Below, one piece after another: positions 34,034 through 45,049 of a stretch of DNA of 64,000 bases; the first letter of the stretch is position 1; the number at the start of each line of letters is the position of its first letter. Below the pieces are notes generated by a model that did no database searches, was not told where the DNA came from, and saw only the letters and a list, made by a program, of their open reading frames with translations. The position numbers and the translations under genes are program-made. Where the stretch lies: positions 452,026 through 516,025 of the forward strand of contig NW_022985185.1 of assembly GCF_010093535.1 (NCBI RefSeq), given 5' to 3'. This DNA comes from Lindgomyces ingoldianus. Taxonomy: Eukaryota > Ascomycota > Dothideomycetes > Pleosporales > Lindgomycetaceae.

Positions 34034-34442
34034 GGCCACCACTGCTCCTCAACACCATCCTTCCTCCATCCTGCACCCTGCATCCACCCTCCCAAATCTC
34101 CATCCACCACCCGCGTTTCCTTGCCAGCCGCAACGCCCAATGGCTGCACCAACCACATCTCCCGCGTTCCGAACAAAGCCAGTCGGTCTGGGCGGCGCTG
34201 ACTATGCGTGTGTGCTTCTCGGACCGAGGGACAGGCGCCGTAGCTAGGGGACAAAAACCTCCACTCTGTTCTCCAAGTTGCGCTGCAGAAAACATCACGA
34301 AGCTTCATATTAAAGCCCGCCTCGCCTGCGCACAAATGGCCGCCTCTTCCTCCTCTCTATTGTCCTCCCGGCCCATCGCCAAAAAAATATCCCGCCCAAC
34401 ACCACCGCCGTCTCGCTCTCCCGCCGTCCCCCCGTCGCAGCC

Positions 34443-35532
34443 ATGTCGCGTGCCCTCTGGAACACGCTCCGACCTTCTTCGCGAATTGCGCCTCGATGCC
34501 CGCCGCTGTGCTCATCATCGCCGCGCTTGTCCCATGCTGTCCTGCCCGTCGCTCGGGTCAGGTGGAGCTCTCATTCACCCCTGGGTGCGGCCCCCGCCAA
34601 TGCCCGCAAGCCTATTACTATCAGCAGCCTCCAGACGCTCTACCGGAAGAACGAACCCATTACCATGATCACCGCCCATGACTTCCCCAGTGCACATGTC
34701 GCCGACCATGCCGGCATGGACATGGTACTGGTCGGGGACAGCCTGGCCATGGTGGCCTTGGGCATGGAAGACACTAGTGAGGTCTTGATGGAGGAGATGA
34801 TATTGCACTGTCGGTCGGTGGCTCGCGCAACAAAGGCTGCCTTCACTGTACGTCATCTCACAGCCTCCTACACTGCTCTTCGTCATGCTAACCTTGTATG
34901 TCTAGGTTGGCGACCTACCCATGGGAACCTACGAGATCGCCCCTGAACAGGCCCTCGAGTCCGCCATCCGCATGATCAAGGAGGGCCGCGTTAAGTCCGT
35001 CAAGCTTGAGGGCGGGAAGGAAATGGCACCCACCATCTCCAAGATCACGTCGGCCGGCATCCCTGTCCTCGCCCACATCGGCCTCACGCCCCAGCGACAA
35101 AACTCCCTCGGTGGCTTCCGCGTCCAGGGGAAGAGCACCGCTTCAGCTCTCAGGCTCCTCGGTGACGCCTTCGCCGTCCAGGATGCCGGTGCCTTCGCCG
35201 TCGTGCTGGAAGCTGTGCCCGCTGAGGTCGCCGCCCTGGTGACGAAGAAGCTAAGCATCCCTACCATTGGCATTGGTGCTGGCAATGGCTGTTCAGGGCA
35301 GGTCCTCGTCCAGGTAGACATGTCGGGATACTTCCCGCCTGGTCGCTTTCTTCCCAAGTTTGTGAAACAGTACGGTGATGTGTGGAGTGAGAGTATGAGA
35401 GCCGTCCAAGCCTACAAAAAAGAGGTGAAGAGCAGGGCATATCCCGCGCCGGAGCATACATATCCGATGCCGAAGGAGGAGTTTTTTGAGTTCGAGAGAC
35501 TGGTTGAGGAGAAGCGGATGAGAACTGAGTAA
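34443..35532 (+). CDS. panB: 3-methyl-2-oxobutanoate (ketopantoate) hydroxymethyltransferase
   Basis: Two exons, 34443-34847 and 34906-35532 (58-nt intron, GTACGT donor, GTCTAG acceptor, phase 0), give 343 residues. Residues 1-~45 are Arg/Ser-rich without acids (MSRALWNTLRPSSRIAPR), a mitochondrial presequence. The TIM-barrel follows with TITAHDFPSA-like metal loop (MITAHDFPSAHVADHAG), VLVGDSLAMVALG, the VGDLPMGTYE block, VKLEGGKEMAP, GHIGLTPQ-like HIGLTPQ and IPTIGIGAGNGCSGQVLV, all signature blocks of PanB. It adds a hydroxymethyl group from methylene-tetrahydrofolate to 2-oxoisovalerate, the first committed step to pantothenate and CoA, in mitochondria. A 3-nt shift upstream has no better ATG. 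Confidence 0.94.
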
Positions 35533-36184
35533 GGTCGTCTCCCCGTCTCTCTGAGGTTTCAGTCTTGTCATCTGCGTCGGCGTTGGTGGTTTGGCTCTTC
35601 CATCTTTCATGCTCTGCTCACTTGCATCGCATACCCTTCGCTATATCCCTGGCCAGTTCTTCAGATTCGTTCTTGACAGCCAGCGTCTTTGCATATTGTA
35701 TCGCTCACATCCATGGAACCGAGAGCATACATGCGGAAGGGGGAGGTCTTCTATTGATGGCTAGCTTACAGAGCTGAATGCCGTTCCCCATACACCTTAG
35801 ATTAATGCATACATTAATTCATAACCCGACAGACTCATGCCACCAAATCCCCGCGTCTACCCCCTATGACCACACCACTCATCTCACGCCGTCATGATCA
35901 CGACCGCGAATTCCCTCCCATATGCCACTAGCATTCTATGAGCTCAGCGTAGTGTAGGTAGTCATCAAGATTCCTGCTTGATCACCATCTGCCTGATGCT
36001 GCAGTCTCGTAGCATGGGGATCCATGGCTGCGCGGACAGCGGGCCTTTGAATCATCGTTATCGTTTGGTCAATCGATCAATCGTATTGTCATTGTGCCAG
36101 GCTAGCATGCATTTGGTGTGTGGCTGGGGGCAGGAGAGCAGCACAGGCGGGCAGATGTTGAGCAGAAGTCGAGGTGGAGGCTGC
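35533..36184. other. intergenic between convergent PanB and ATG12 genes
   Basis: This is a 3'-3' spacer with no convincing frame or repeat. Confidence 0.4.
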
Positions 36185-37038
36185 TCACCCAAATGATGGA
36201 GACATAGCATAGCCTACTACGAGCTCGTCGTTGGTCTTGAAACACTACTATCTTGTCAGCCGCCCACTCCGCCACATTCCTCTAGCCCATGACGTGTCAC
36301 CTAACCAACCCAACTCATAGCTCAAACACTTAGATATCAAGTGTGAAGAAAAAGGAAATGGTATTACACTCACACTCCACAAATTCTCAACCCCCTCATC
36401 CAAGCTCGGACTAAACACATTTCCGATATAGCAAAACACGCTCTCGTGTTCCTTAACGCCAAGCTTCTTGCGTAGAAACCGGACGATGGTTTCGAAGCGC
36501 TGGTTTGAGGAGAGCCGGAAGACGCGTTGTGTTAGGTGTGGTGCGTTGCCGATTGGGTGAAGTCGGATCGTAACTGTGAGGGGAGGGGTTAGAGGATTGG
36601 AGGCGGGGGGTGATGAGGATGGACTAGGAGAAGGAGAGTGGGGAGTGGGGAGGGGGGAAGGGGGAGAAGGTGGGCATAGAAGATAGGCGATTAAGATATT
36701 GTAAGGTAAAAACGACTGATAGGCAGGGATTTCGAATTGGTGTATATGGGTGGGCTGGACTTCGTTCCACAAACGCACAATATAATCCCACTTTTTAACG
36801 ACACACACCCCACTCAACATAACCAAATAAAAACGATGAAGAAGCGAATGAATCTAAGACACAAAAAAACACCAAACTTACCTTTCGACACCTTCGAAGT
36901 CCCCGCACTCTCCAATGCCCTCGATGCATCCCGCGGCAAATTCGTCAACATCACAGACGCTGCCATAGTCAGCGGGGCTTCGGCCGTATCATCTTCGTCT
37001 GGGATCCTGTCATTTGGGGAGTCGGAGGCTTGAGACAT
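36185..37038 (-). CDS. ATG12: ubiquitin-like autophagy protein ATG12
   Basis: Three exons, 37038-36882, 36573-36374 and 36244-36185, give 138 residues; introns are 308 and 129 nt, long for this window. The N-terminal ~48 residues are acidic and disordered (MSQASDSPNDRIPDED). The ubiquitin-like fold starts at VTIRLHPIGNAP and runs through FRLSSNQRFETIVRFLRKKL to VFCYIGNVFSPSLDEGVENLW, then CFKTNDELVVGYAMSPSFG, ending with the terminal glycine that is joined by Atg7 and Atg10 to Atg5. The Atg12-Atg5-Atg16 complex acts as E3 for Atg8 lipidation at the phagophore. The exon 2/3 junction (GTGAGT donor, AGTAG acceptor) restores the W-S-C-F-K-T segment. Confidence 0.93.
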
Positions 37039-37912
37039 TTTGACGGTATTGGAATAGCTCTCAGAGAAGTTGGATTCGGTTGGGTTGGATTCCTGCGTTG
37101 GCAGGGCTGACAAGTTATTCCGGGAAGAAAAGAACCTGGGTCGAAATGTGTGGGGTGTTGGCTTGGTGCCGTATATGTCCTTCAGGTAGAGAGAGTGCGA
37201 GTGTGCAAGCTGAGGGTGGTCGGTCAAAGTCGTTGGTATTAGGGTCAGTGATTGGAAGGAGCCTGAGATGATGGCAACGGCATGTTGAGGTCAAGGTGAG
37301 GTTGCCTAACCAATCATTGCCGAGACGAGGTACCCGACCATCATCCCAACTTGATCTTCACCATCATCGAGTCGTTCACGTGGATAGACTAGATAACAGC
37401 AGTATCACTATGACTGATATATAGCAATATACATCATCGACCAATGCACGCTACTACTAATACCCTCCAGCTTACCATCAGCATCAAATAGATATCCCCA
37501 AACCGCCATAAACAATGCCAGTTCCCACTCATCAACTCCAATTACTCCCGCCAGCCAGCCTGCTCGCGGCAGACAATAGCGGCAGCAGAAGAGCAGCCAC
37601 AACAGAATACCATCGCAAGATGAGACCTTGCATACGTATATACAGCACCCTTACCACTGTTTGGCCCAGCAACAAACGCACAAGATGTTAACAGGGAGAA
37701 AAAGCAACCAAGCCAATGCTCCGGTAAGGAAATGCGCCTCAAGAAATGCAGTAGCGCTCACAAAAAATGCGGTCGTGTAACGGGTATTCGCAGAAGCTAA
37801 ACACGATTTCATGTGGTAGAGGGCCGAGAGAAGTGAAAAAAAGATGCAAGCGAAAATTATGCCGTGGGGTTGTATCGTCGAGTGTCATAAGACATGGAAA
37901 TTTTGGGATTCA
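37039..37912. other. intergenic, ATG12 promoter and 3' flank of the DBF4-type gene
   Basis: Only short frames without domains are seen. Confidence 0.4.
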
Positions 37913-39865
37913 TCACTGACGAATAAGTTGCGCCAGTAGCTGGTCAAGCTCTTGCCAGTTGTCTGCGGTTAATGCGAATTTGCGGTGTTTGCGGGAGACG
38001 ACATGCTGTGAAAAATTTAGCTCTGCAGAATTTGTGCCATTAGATTGGCTCCGTACCTCATCAAAGTCATTGAACTTCTCCCGGCAGTTTTCACAGTAAC
38101 CAGGCTTGAGCTCCTTCTCGGTAGTCTTTCGTCGGCGGATGACTGTGGATTTCCGAGCTTGCCTCTCTTCGTCTGAGTGTGTCATGTCCTCGTCAATTTG
38201 GCCGAGCGTCACTTGGGCTCTGCGTTTTGCTGCTCTCATCGGTGGAGGGTTTTCTTGGTTTAGTGCTGCCCTCATGTCATTCATCACCGACGAATGACTG
38301 TTCGCCGAGGGCACACTATTCTTCTCCAAGACTTTCCTCTTCAACTGGTTGACTTCTTTACTGTTGCCGGCGCGAGCGCCCGGCGCGGCAGCGGTAGAGG
38401 AGATCATCTGCGAACGAATGGCGGAGGTGATATTCGATGGTTGTATGCCTGAAGCTACGGGCTCTCCACCCGCAAACCTAGGAATGGCACGAATGCTTGC
38501 TTGAGCACTGCCAAACATCGGGGGCATACCGTCCGTGTTGCTTCGTTTGGAGGGCATTATCCTCGGCGGCTCCAGAGGTTTAGTTTCTTCTTGGTCGGCT
38601 AGACTAGTAGCACTTGGACGTCTCGCGAGATTGCTGTTTTCTCCCAAAACACGCTTCTCTTCCATCGCAGTCGCCGCGCGTGTGCGTGGGGCGATTGCCG
38701 TTGTCTTCTCGACTCTCGACTTCTGCTCCTCCAGCTGCTGCTGCTGCTGCTTACGCGTGAAATGGGGGTCCTCTATGAATGGGCACTTTCCAGTGGCAGA
38801 GTATCGAAACTGCGGCCACTTGCCATCATTCTTGTTTGCAACTTTGGGATATTCCCGAACCATGACAGGTCGCGTGACCTCGTCCATATCATGAATGTAG
38901 ATATAGAAGCCACGCAGCTGAACCATGTCTTGAGTAGCGACTGAGTAGTCGCGGTCCGCAGGGCCTTTGAGCTTCTCATTCTGAAGCAACTTCTGCAGAT
39001 CAGCCTGAGGCCCCAGCTTGGACTGTGGTACACCAACAACACCGCGCCGGGCATTCGAGTAGTCTGGTGGTTGCTCCCCAGTGTCTGTATTGAACATGGT
39101 GTTCAGCATACGCTGGAGTTTATCTGCCGACCAAATCTTCAACCCCATTTCTCGGGCCTTGTAGAGTATATCGCCATTGGTAGTCTTCGAAAGGGCGGTA
39201 TCGAACACGGATTTGGGAGCAGCGGTCCCTTTTGGATTGCTCGTGGCGGAGGTTGAGCTTGTGGATTCGAGCTCGGCGGGGATCGGACGCGTCGTGATGA
39301 CATGGGTAGCTTCTCGGGAGAAGAATTTAACCTCTCGCTAGGATGGCGTTAGCATTTGGCCAGGGTGGTAGACACCACCTATACATACAGCACCAAGAGT
39401 GTGAGCCTGCCTCGACACCCTGCTTCGGACATCTTCTGAAATGCTCTCGAAGTAGAAGACGAACTGGGGGAACATTTTCCGGTAGTGCCTCTGCCATTGC
39501 CGAATCGTTTCCAGGTTCTCGCTTGTCTGTCGCTGTTGCTTCTCAGCCTGTTTCGGGACCGCCTTGATCTCTCGAACGGCCTCAAGCCTCCGCTGGAAGG
39601 CAGTGGGAGGGGCCCCGCTCCGTCGGCCGAGCCCATGACGACGAGACTCGGCGTCATCGACCTCAACAATCTGCTTCTTCGCAGGTGGTGGCTGGCCGTA
39701 CGGGAGGTCGCGTTGCTCGCTGGCGTGGGACCGCTGTCTCTTTCCGCCCACGGCAGTCACGCGTAACGGCGAATTGGTGGCATTCTGGAGGTTCGCGAGG
39801 GGGACACGACGGCTTGTCATGTTGGAAATGACGTGAGGCGACGGCGGTACGGAGACGGCTGCCAT
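37913..39865 (-). CDS. DBF4: DBF4-type regulatory subunit of the Cdc7 kinase (NimO-like)
   Basis: Three exons, 39865-39389, 39337-38057 and 38005-37913, give 616 residues; both introns are 51 nt. All three Dbf4 motifs are present. Motif N is a BRCT-like block (FPQFVFYFESISEDVRSRV...REVKFFSREATHVITT, ~130-185) spanning intron 1. Motif M is RGFYIYIHDMDEVTRPVMVREYP with GKCPFIEDPHF (~290-340). Motif C is the zinc finger GYCENCREKFNDFDEHVVSRKH near the C-terminus, interrupted by intron 2. The long linker between M and C is disordered. Dbf4 activates Cdc7 at S-phase to phosphorylate Mcm proteins and fire origins. Intron 2 is a multiple of three without a stop, so its retention would keep the frame but split the zinc finger. 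Confidence 0.93.
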
Positions 39866-42465
39866 GCGTAGAAATAATTAGCGGCACAGTGAATGCCTAA
39901 GGTGGTGGGAGGAGAGAGGGAGGGCGGGAGGGGCAGGTAGGAGGCAGGTGATAGCTCCGTACGCGACGAGGTGCACGTCGATGCTTCTCTTAGAGCCAAG
40001 ACGGAGACATGCTAGCACAGTGAGGTCTCTGGAGGCAATGATTTGGTGGACAAGACACAATTGAGCGAAAGAAAGACGTGTTTCTCGAATGGAGACCAAC
40101 GACTGGGTGTGAGGTAAGGTTTGTTGTGGCTGGCATGGGACTGAACCACACCGCGACGAACCCTCGTCCGTGCACGCTAGCGCAAACTCCCCAGCAACCG
40201 CCCGCCGCGTTCGGGTTGTTCACGACTCTTGTTCCGACTTCGGGTGCATATATGAGGGTCTTCATCTGTTATTATTTGGATAGCAAGAGAAATCTTCCCG
40301 TACCGAAAAGACTGAGGGATTACCAAGAAGAGGAGCTCATGCCCCCAATGTCGTAGTACGAGCTGAGCATCAGTCAACAAACGCTTCCATGGTTGCTATT
40401 TCCACAGCTCAATATTCCCTACCTGCAAATTTCTTGTCATTCAAGTTTTGAGTAGTGATGTCTCTTCGTCACACGTGCGTTGCCTGGTTTTGTACATCCA
40501 CGTCCAGATTTTTCTTACATCACGGTTCACTCTATTTGTCATTAGTAACTGGGGGATCTTGTCTTTAGGGTTTGCAGGATCTCATGCCAAGTAATTGCGT
40601 CTTTGCTCCTCTTTAAATTCTGTAGATTTTAGCAGATTTTAGCATTTAATTCCGTAGGCAAGTCTGCTGCCAACACGCTACATAGAATCTAACAAGGCCC
40701 GCTCCGTGGAAGTATCACAGTCCAGGAATCAACACAGTAGCCTATCAGTCACGTCCAATAGTATGATGGGAGGAAGGGCGGGGATGATGATGGGGGGGAA
40801 TAGGGAGATAGATATGAGGAGAATTCCAGGGAGGCAGATGTGGAAGAGGCAATTCCCGGCTTGTGCAGTGCGGATATAGTTAAAGCGATCTTGAGCGAGT
40901 TTGACGGGTTGGAGTGGGAGCGGGAGATGCACAGGCGGTGAGATGAGAGTTGCATTGATGGTGGCAGAAGGGAAACCTCGAGGGGCGGTGCATGAGAAGT
41001 CTCCAGGGACTGAGGGGTGGAGCGCTCGTCTTCAAAGTCAAGGAGGGATTTTGGAGCTAGTCGAGAGGCAATGCCCTGGCAACAGGACGAAGGTGTCATA
41101 TGCAAGCTCTGGAGGCGGGCCAGTCGAGACGCACTCCATGATATCGAAAGGACGAGGTCATATGCAAGCTCTGAAGAGGAGTTCAGCCAAGGCGCACGCC
41201 ATAATAGCCCAAAGGAGAGGATGCACGGGAGTCACTAGTCTCAAGGAGGGCATAGGGATGGAAATGAAGCCCACTATCAATATGAATCTGAATAATTAGT
41301 AGGATTCAGTTCGCCTTTAATGAAAGAGAGAGGGCTGTGGCTTGTGGCCAAGGTGGCTGTCTTATCATGCGGCGCAGAGGTGTCTCTTACCTTTGTGGCA
41401 CAGCATAAGCGCACAAGACAGTTCCTTAGATTCACCTCTTTACTGTCTCTCGGGTGTCGTTGACTCAGGATGGGCTGTCTTTACTCTCGTAGCTAAAGTC
41501 AGTCTAGTATCAGCAAACCAAATACAATCCCACTATGCAACTTTTGCGAACTCAAGCTCTCCTTTCCAGACGCAGTTTTATTTGACCTGCCATCGCCTAC
41601 AGCATAGCCGCGCGGCAGAGTTTCAGACTCCCTTGCCGTCTGCAAGGGCTGTCTCATGGGTGTATTCGGATGCCTGAATGTCTGGCTGCCTCACTGCCTG
41701 GCTGCCTGAGAACCAAGAAACCATCACCGGTCAGCCCCTGCTATTTCGAGGTTCTTGGCCTAGGACTGCGCAAGGCTTATGAAAGACCTCAAGCGCGAGA
41801 GGAAAAATCGAGGTGGGTATGACACAGGTACGGCTGATACCTTGGAACTTTAGGATAGTGAGAGAACGGAGTAGCTGTGGTGTTCCTGTAGGGCTGAAAA
41901 CGAAGACCGTCGCAAAGGGTAATGTTATGCGGGCTGAGGTTGTAAGCGGCTGCCTGAAGAGACTATGGGTTTAGACATTGATATTGTGTTATAGGTAGAG
42001 ACTATTCTAGTCTAGTGGGTAGGAAAGTATGAATAATACATTTGTAGTAACACAAGACTAATAATACAGTTGAAGAAATCCTAATAGAGGCAGGGAAAAG
42101 TCCCCCTCTCGCAGCCTCGAATATGCCATTCTCAGCCGTTACCATCCTTCTAATTCCATGCAGCATGCAGTTCCAACTAATTTTAGCATATCTAAGGATC
42201 AAGCATCCTATGGTTCCAATTCCAAGTCTTTCAATGTACTTTCTCTCAAGATCGTGGAGAGATTCAGTTCTTGTGCTCGGACAGTGCACATCGCAAGCCA
42301 ACGGTGGGCAATAACGCATTGAGTATCAGGATCGAATATTTCCTCACCCTTTGTACCCAGAGTATGCCTGCATTCTTCTTCATTGCCGCCATGTGGCCAT
42401 ATCCTGTCGTCTGCGTTGTTGACGCAGGGGCGGATAATATGAAATTGCCAGAGAGCTTGAATCAC
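39866..42465. other. 2.6-kb intergenic region
   Basis: This holds the promoter of the DBF4-type gene at the left and the 3' flank of the HET-like gene at the right. A degenerate repeat array at 41030-41220 is listed separately. The other frames are short and carry no domain. Confidence 0.4.
41030..41220 (+). repeat. degenerate ~63-bp tandem repeat, three units
   Basis: Units at about 41030-41094, 41096-41157 and 41158-41220. Units 2 and 3 begin with an exact 16-mer (TCATATGCAAGCTCTG) 62 bp apart; unit 1 aligns more loosely, for example TCGAGAGGCAATGCC in unit 1 beside TCGAGACGCACTCCA in unit 2. The period is near 21 codons, and the frame through 41017-41238 is open across all three. Confidence 0.6.
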
Positions 42466-43776
42466 TCATCTCAGGACGATATCTCTCTTAACTGGTTTAC
42501 ACTGCTTCCACGCATTCTCGTGAATCCGGGCAACTGCAACACGCTCCGCATAGTTGCCAACCCATTTAATCAGAATAACGTTAAGCAGTACCCAAGGTCC
42601 AGATGGGAAAACTTCGTTGTCAAAATCCACGATTTCTTCGTCCCAGACAAAGCGGTCGTTGGCCCAGATTGGGGTTCCCGGTGGATGGATGGTAGGAAGA
42701 GCTGGTGTTCGGGTTTTAGAGGCAGGTTCCCGAAGCAGGCTACGAGAGACGAGGACAAATTCGAATGGACCTGTGCTCGAAGGGGTGGAGATTGATTCGT
42801 CGAAGTCCATTATGACACCGCATTGCTGATCGTCATCATTAATAAGGTGGGAGCATGGAATTGCCTTTCCATGGTGGTCAAGCTGTTCAGAAGTAAACCC
42901 ATCGGCAGAGATAGTGTATGCTGAGAATCGTAGGGTATCAGAGTCGGCGTTAGCGTCATATCCTCGTGGAGCGTGAAAGTATGGGGGATAATGGATTCGC
43001 AGCTTGCGTTCCTGCTTCTCTCTCCGTATTGTATAGGGTGCTGATTCTGACCCAATGTGATATTGGAGGATTTCGGACCGAAACCATTCCCCTTCATCCC
43101 TAGGCATGCTGAGAAGGTCTGGGCTGTTTGTTGGGTCGAAAGGGAAGTTGACTGGTCCATCCCAGCCCGTCCAACTCCAGGATGGCTCCGTCGAATCCTT
43201 CCGCTTCAAAGGACCGGCTGGACACCACAACAACGACAAGTCGAAGACTGCTTCTGGGAGAGCGTGGATAAACTGACCCCCGATTTTCTTGCTAATGATC
43301 TTGGTGAAGTTAGAGAAGGCCACATCAGGGTCGCCTGTCTGGTTTTTGGACACCCTGAGCGTGACAAGCTGATTGTAGTAGGCAAAGCCGGCAAACCAAT
43401 GTTCAATTTGCTCAAACTCCGATGGCGTGAATTCTGGTAATTTGGTCTCTGGTGACTTGCTCTCCGATTGCAAGTCTACTAAAGTGGTACTTGATGGAGA
43501 CCTGAGTTTGCCTACTAGGCTTCTGAGCGATATTGTTGACCGTACTGAGCGCGATTCCCCGCTCTCGCTGGATCTTGACGTGGATGTTGATCTTGGACTA
43601 AGAAGGTCTCCAGGTGTTGAATGCGACCTTGGTCGTTCTGATGGTGGTAGCTGCAAAGTTGATGAAGATTGATGTTTCGTTGACGACTTGCGTCTTCGGT
43701 AGTAATCGATCGCCCATGATGGAGTCAGTCCCTTTGACTGTATGGGTGTGTTAGATGTCATAATGAGTAGCGACAT
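42466..43776 (-). CDS. HET-protein-like C-terminal region without a HET domain
   Basis: This single exon encodes 436 residues from the ATG at 43776 (a second ATG is five codons on). Residues ~35-100 are Ser/Arg-rich and disordered. From ~115 the sequence follows the fungal heterokaryon-incompatibility-protein C-terminal layout: FTPSEFEQIEHWFAGFAYY, then the marker EPSWSWTGWDGPV (~197-209) preceded by LSLLWCPAGPLKRK, strand-rich blocks (RKLRIHYPPYFHAP; LRFSAYTISADGF), GVIMDFDES and a final WVLLNVILIKWVGNYAERVAVARIHENAW. The N-terminal HET domain itself (GYRWG/CIDQxD-type motifs) is not found here or in 43777-45049. Either this is a stand-alone family using only the C-terminal module, or a gene that lost its HET part. 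Role in self/non-self recognition is only suggested. Confidence 0.75.
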   Translation of the reverse strand: MSLLIMTSNTPIQSKGLTPSWAIDYYRRRKSSTKHQSSSTLQLPPSERPRSHSTPGDLLSPRSTSTSRSSESGESRSVRSTISLRSLVGKLRSPSSTTLVDLQSESKSPETKLPEFTPSEFEQIEHWFAGFAYYNQLVTLRVSKNQTGDPDVAFSNFTKIISKKIGGQFIHALPEAVFDLSLLWCPAGPLKRKDSTEPSWSWTGWDGPVNFPFDPTNSPDLLSMPRDEGEWFRSEILQYHIGSESAPYTIRREKQERKLRIHYPPYFHAPRGYDANADSDTLRFSAYTISADGFTSEQLDHHGKAIPCSHLINDDDQQCGVIMDFDESISTPSSTGPFEFVLVSRSLLREPASKTRTPALPTIHPPGTPIWANDRFVWDEEIVDFDNEVFPSGPWVLLNVILIKWVGNYAERVAVARIHENAWKQCKPVKRDIVLR

Positions 43777-45049
43777 GGGCGCAAAACGGTATCTTTTCGC
43801 AAATTCGTTGCCGGTAGAGGAGGACGGTGGCCAGAGGGAGGGCTCAAGTGCCTTATGCTGTGGCTTCTTGTCCTAACCTGAGAGACAGGGACAGGAGTGC
43901 TACTTGCCGCCTGCTCGCTGCGCCCGGATCTGCCTTGACTACTTCCGGCATTTCCAGGATGACGAGAGTGCTGGGGCAGCGCAGGAGGTGACGCGGAGAT
44001 TGACAACGTGGCTGTGCACAGGCAAGGAGCTTCAGGGGTAAATCTAGCCAACCACAAGCGCTGTAGATTAGACGTCTCGCATCGTCTCTAAGCCACTCGC
44101 TGTGCGGCAACCCATGACGGCCAAGTTTAATAAACACAACTGGCGCATCTCTCTTGATTCCCTACCGTACGTATGGAGTAAATTTTCTCCCCGCGGTTCC
44201 GTACACTTCCAAATGCACACGCAAGGCGCGCTGACTCGAAGTGAAAGACATTTGAGTCACAGCAACGGAACAAATCATAGTGTTCTCTCACAACCAAAAT
44301 TCTTCTTCTGGTGTTTACGTCCATTTAGGCTTCTAGACTTGACTTACTTTTGATACCCCTGGCCAGAAGAGGTGACTCGGTCTCTAACATATCCTGCCAG
44401 ATATCAAAGCAATCGAACCCTTCATGGGCCTCCTGGTATCGAAATGTGCTTGCCCACGTTGAGTGGGATGCATCTATAGGGATTATCAACCAATGATACT
44501 AATGTCACCATAGCACTCGTTGACGTTGGCGCCAATCGACCACATCCGGAGCCTCCCTTTTCGCCTCGGGCTCGCCTCACGCCCCGTAATGTCTCGCGAG
44601 CTGCTGGATAGTAGCACTGGGCCATTGGCGTTAGGACAACTCAAAGTTGGTCGATAATGTATGGACAGGGTCAAGCCGTGTTCATTGAGGCGAGACCGTA
44701 TTCGAACAGGAAAAGGTTACCAAGGTACTTTGGTCGTCGTGGAGAGACGTCACCTGCAGAGAAACAGGGAACAATCACTGCCATCGGTTCATCGTCCTTT
44801 TGGCACGAAGAATCATGCTGTTTGAAGTTAAGCCCGCCGAGATGTGAGGTTGGGTACACTGTCTGATCGCCGTTCATCCACTGGTGTGCCACAGTGCACA
44901 GCCGCAGTGTGGGGTTCGGCGAAAGGCGAACCCGAAACAGGCACCCAATGACGACGCGGCTAGTGTCCTATAGCTTTAAAGTCTACGACACCGAACCGCA
45001 TCAGCCGAGCTAGATATTTGCATTCCGTCCGCTGAAATTCCCAGCCGAG
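43777..45049. other. 1.3-kb intergenic between HET-like and RING genes (divergent starts)
   Basis: I searched this for a HET domain on the minus strand and found none. Short frames only. Confidence 0.4.

Larger units (their letters stand above)
33272..34442. promoter_or_regulatory. GC-rich divergent promoter region of UBC8 and PanB genes
   Basis: This region is strikingly GC-rich and repeat-laden compared with neighbours: a G7-A-G11 run at 33463-33481, CCCTCA repeats at 33957-33978 continuing into C-rich sequence to 33990, and a three-copy 11-mer at 34001-34033. A long plus-strand frame (33164-34201) crosses all of these and overlaps the UBC8 5' exons antisense, so I treat it as non-coding. 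Confidence 0.5.

Noticed and set aside
33164..34201. 345-codon plus-strand frame
   Set aside because: It overlaps the UBC8 5' exons antisense, runs through poly-G, CCCTCA repeats and a tandem 11-mer, and has Gly/Arg/Ser composition typical of GC-rich non-coding DNA.
34443..34700. alternative plus-strand frame 34204-34668 as N-terminal extension of PanB
   Set aside because: It is in another frame and low-complexity; the ATG at 34443 gives a good mitochondrial presequence directly before the enzyme.
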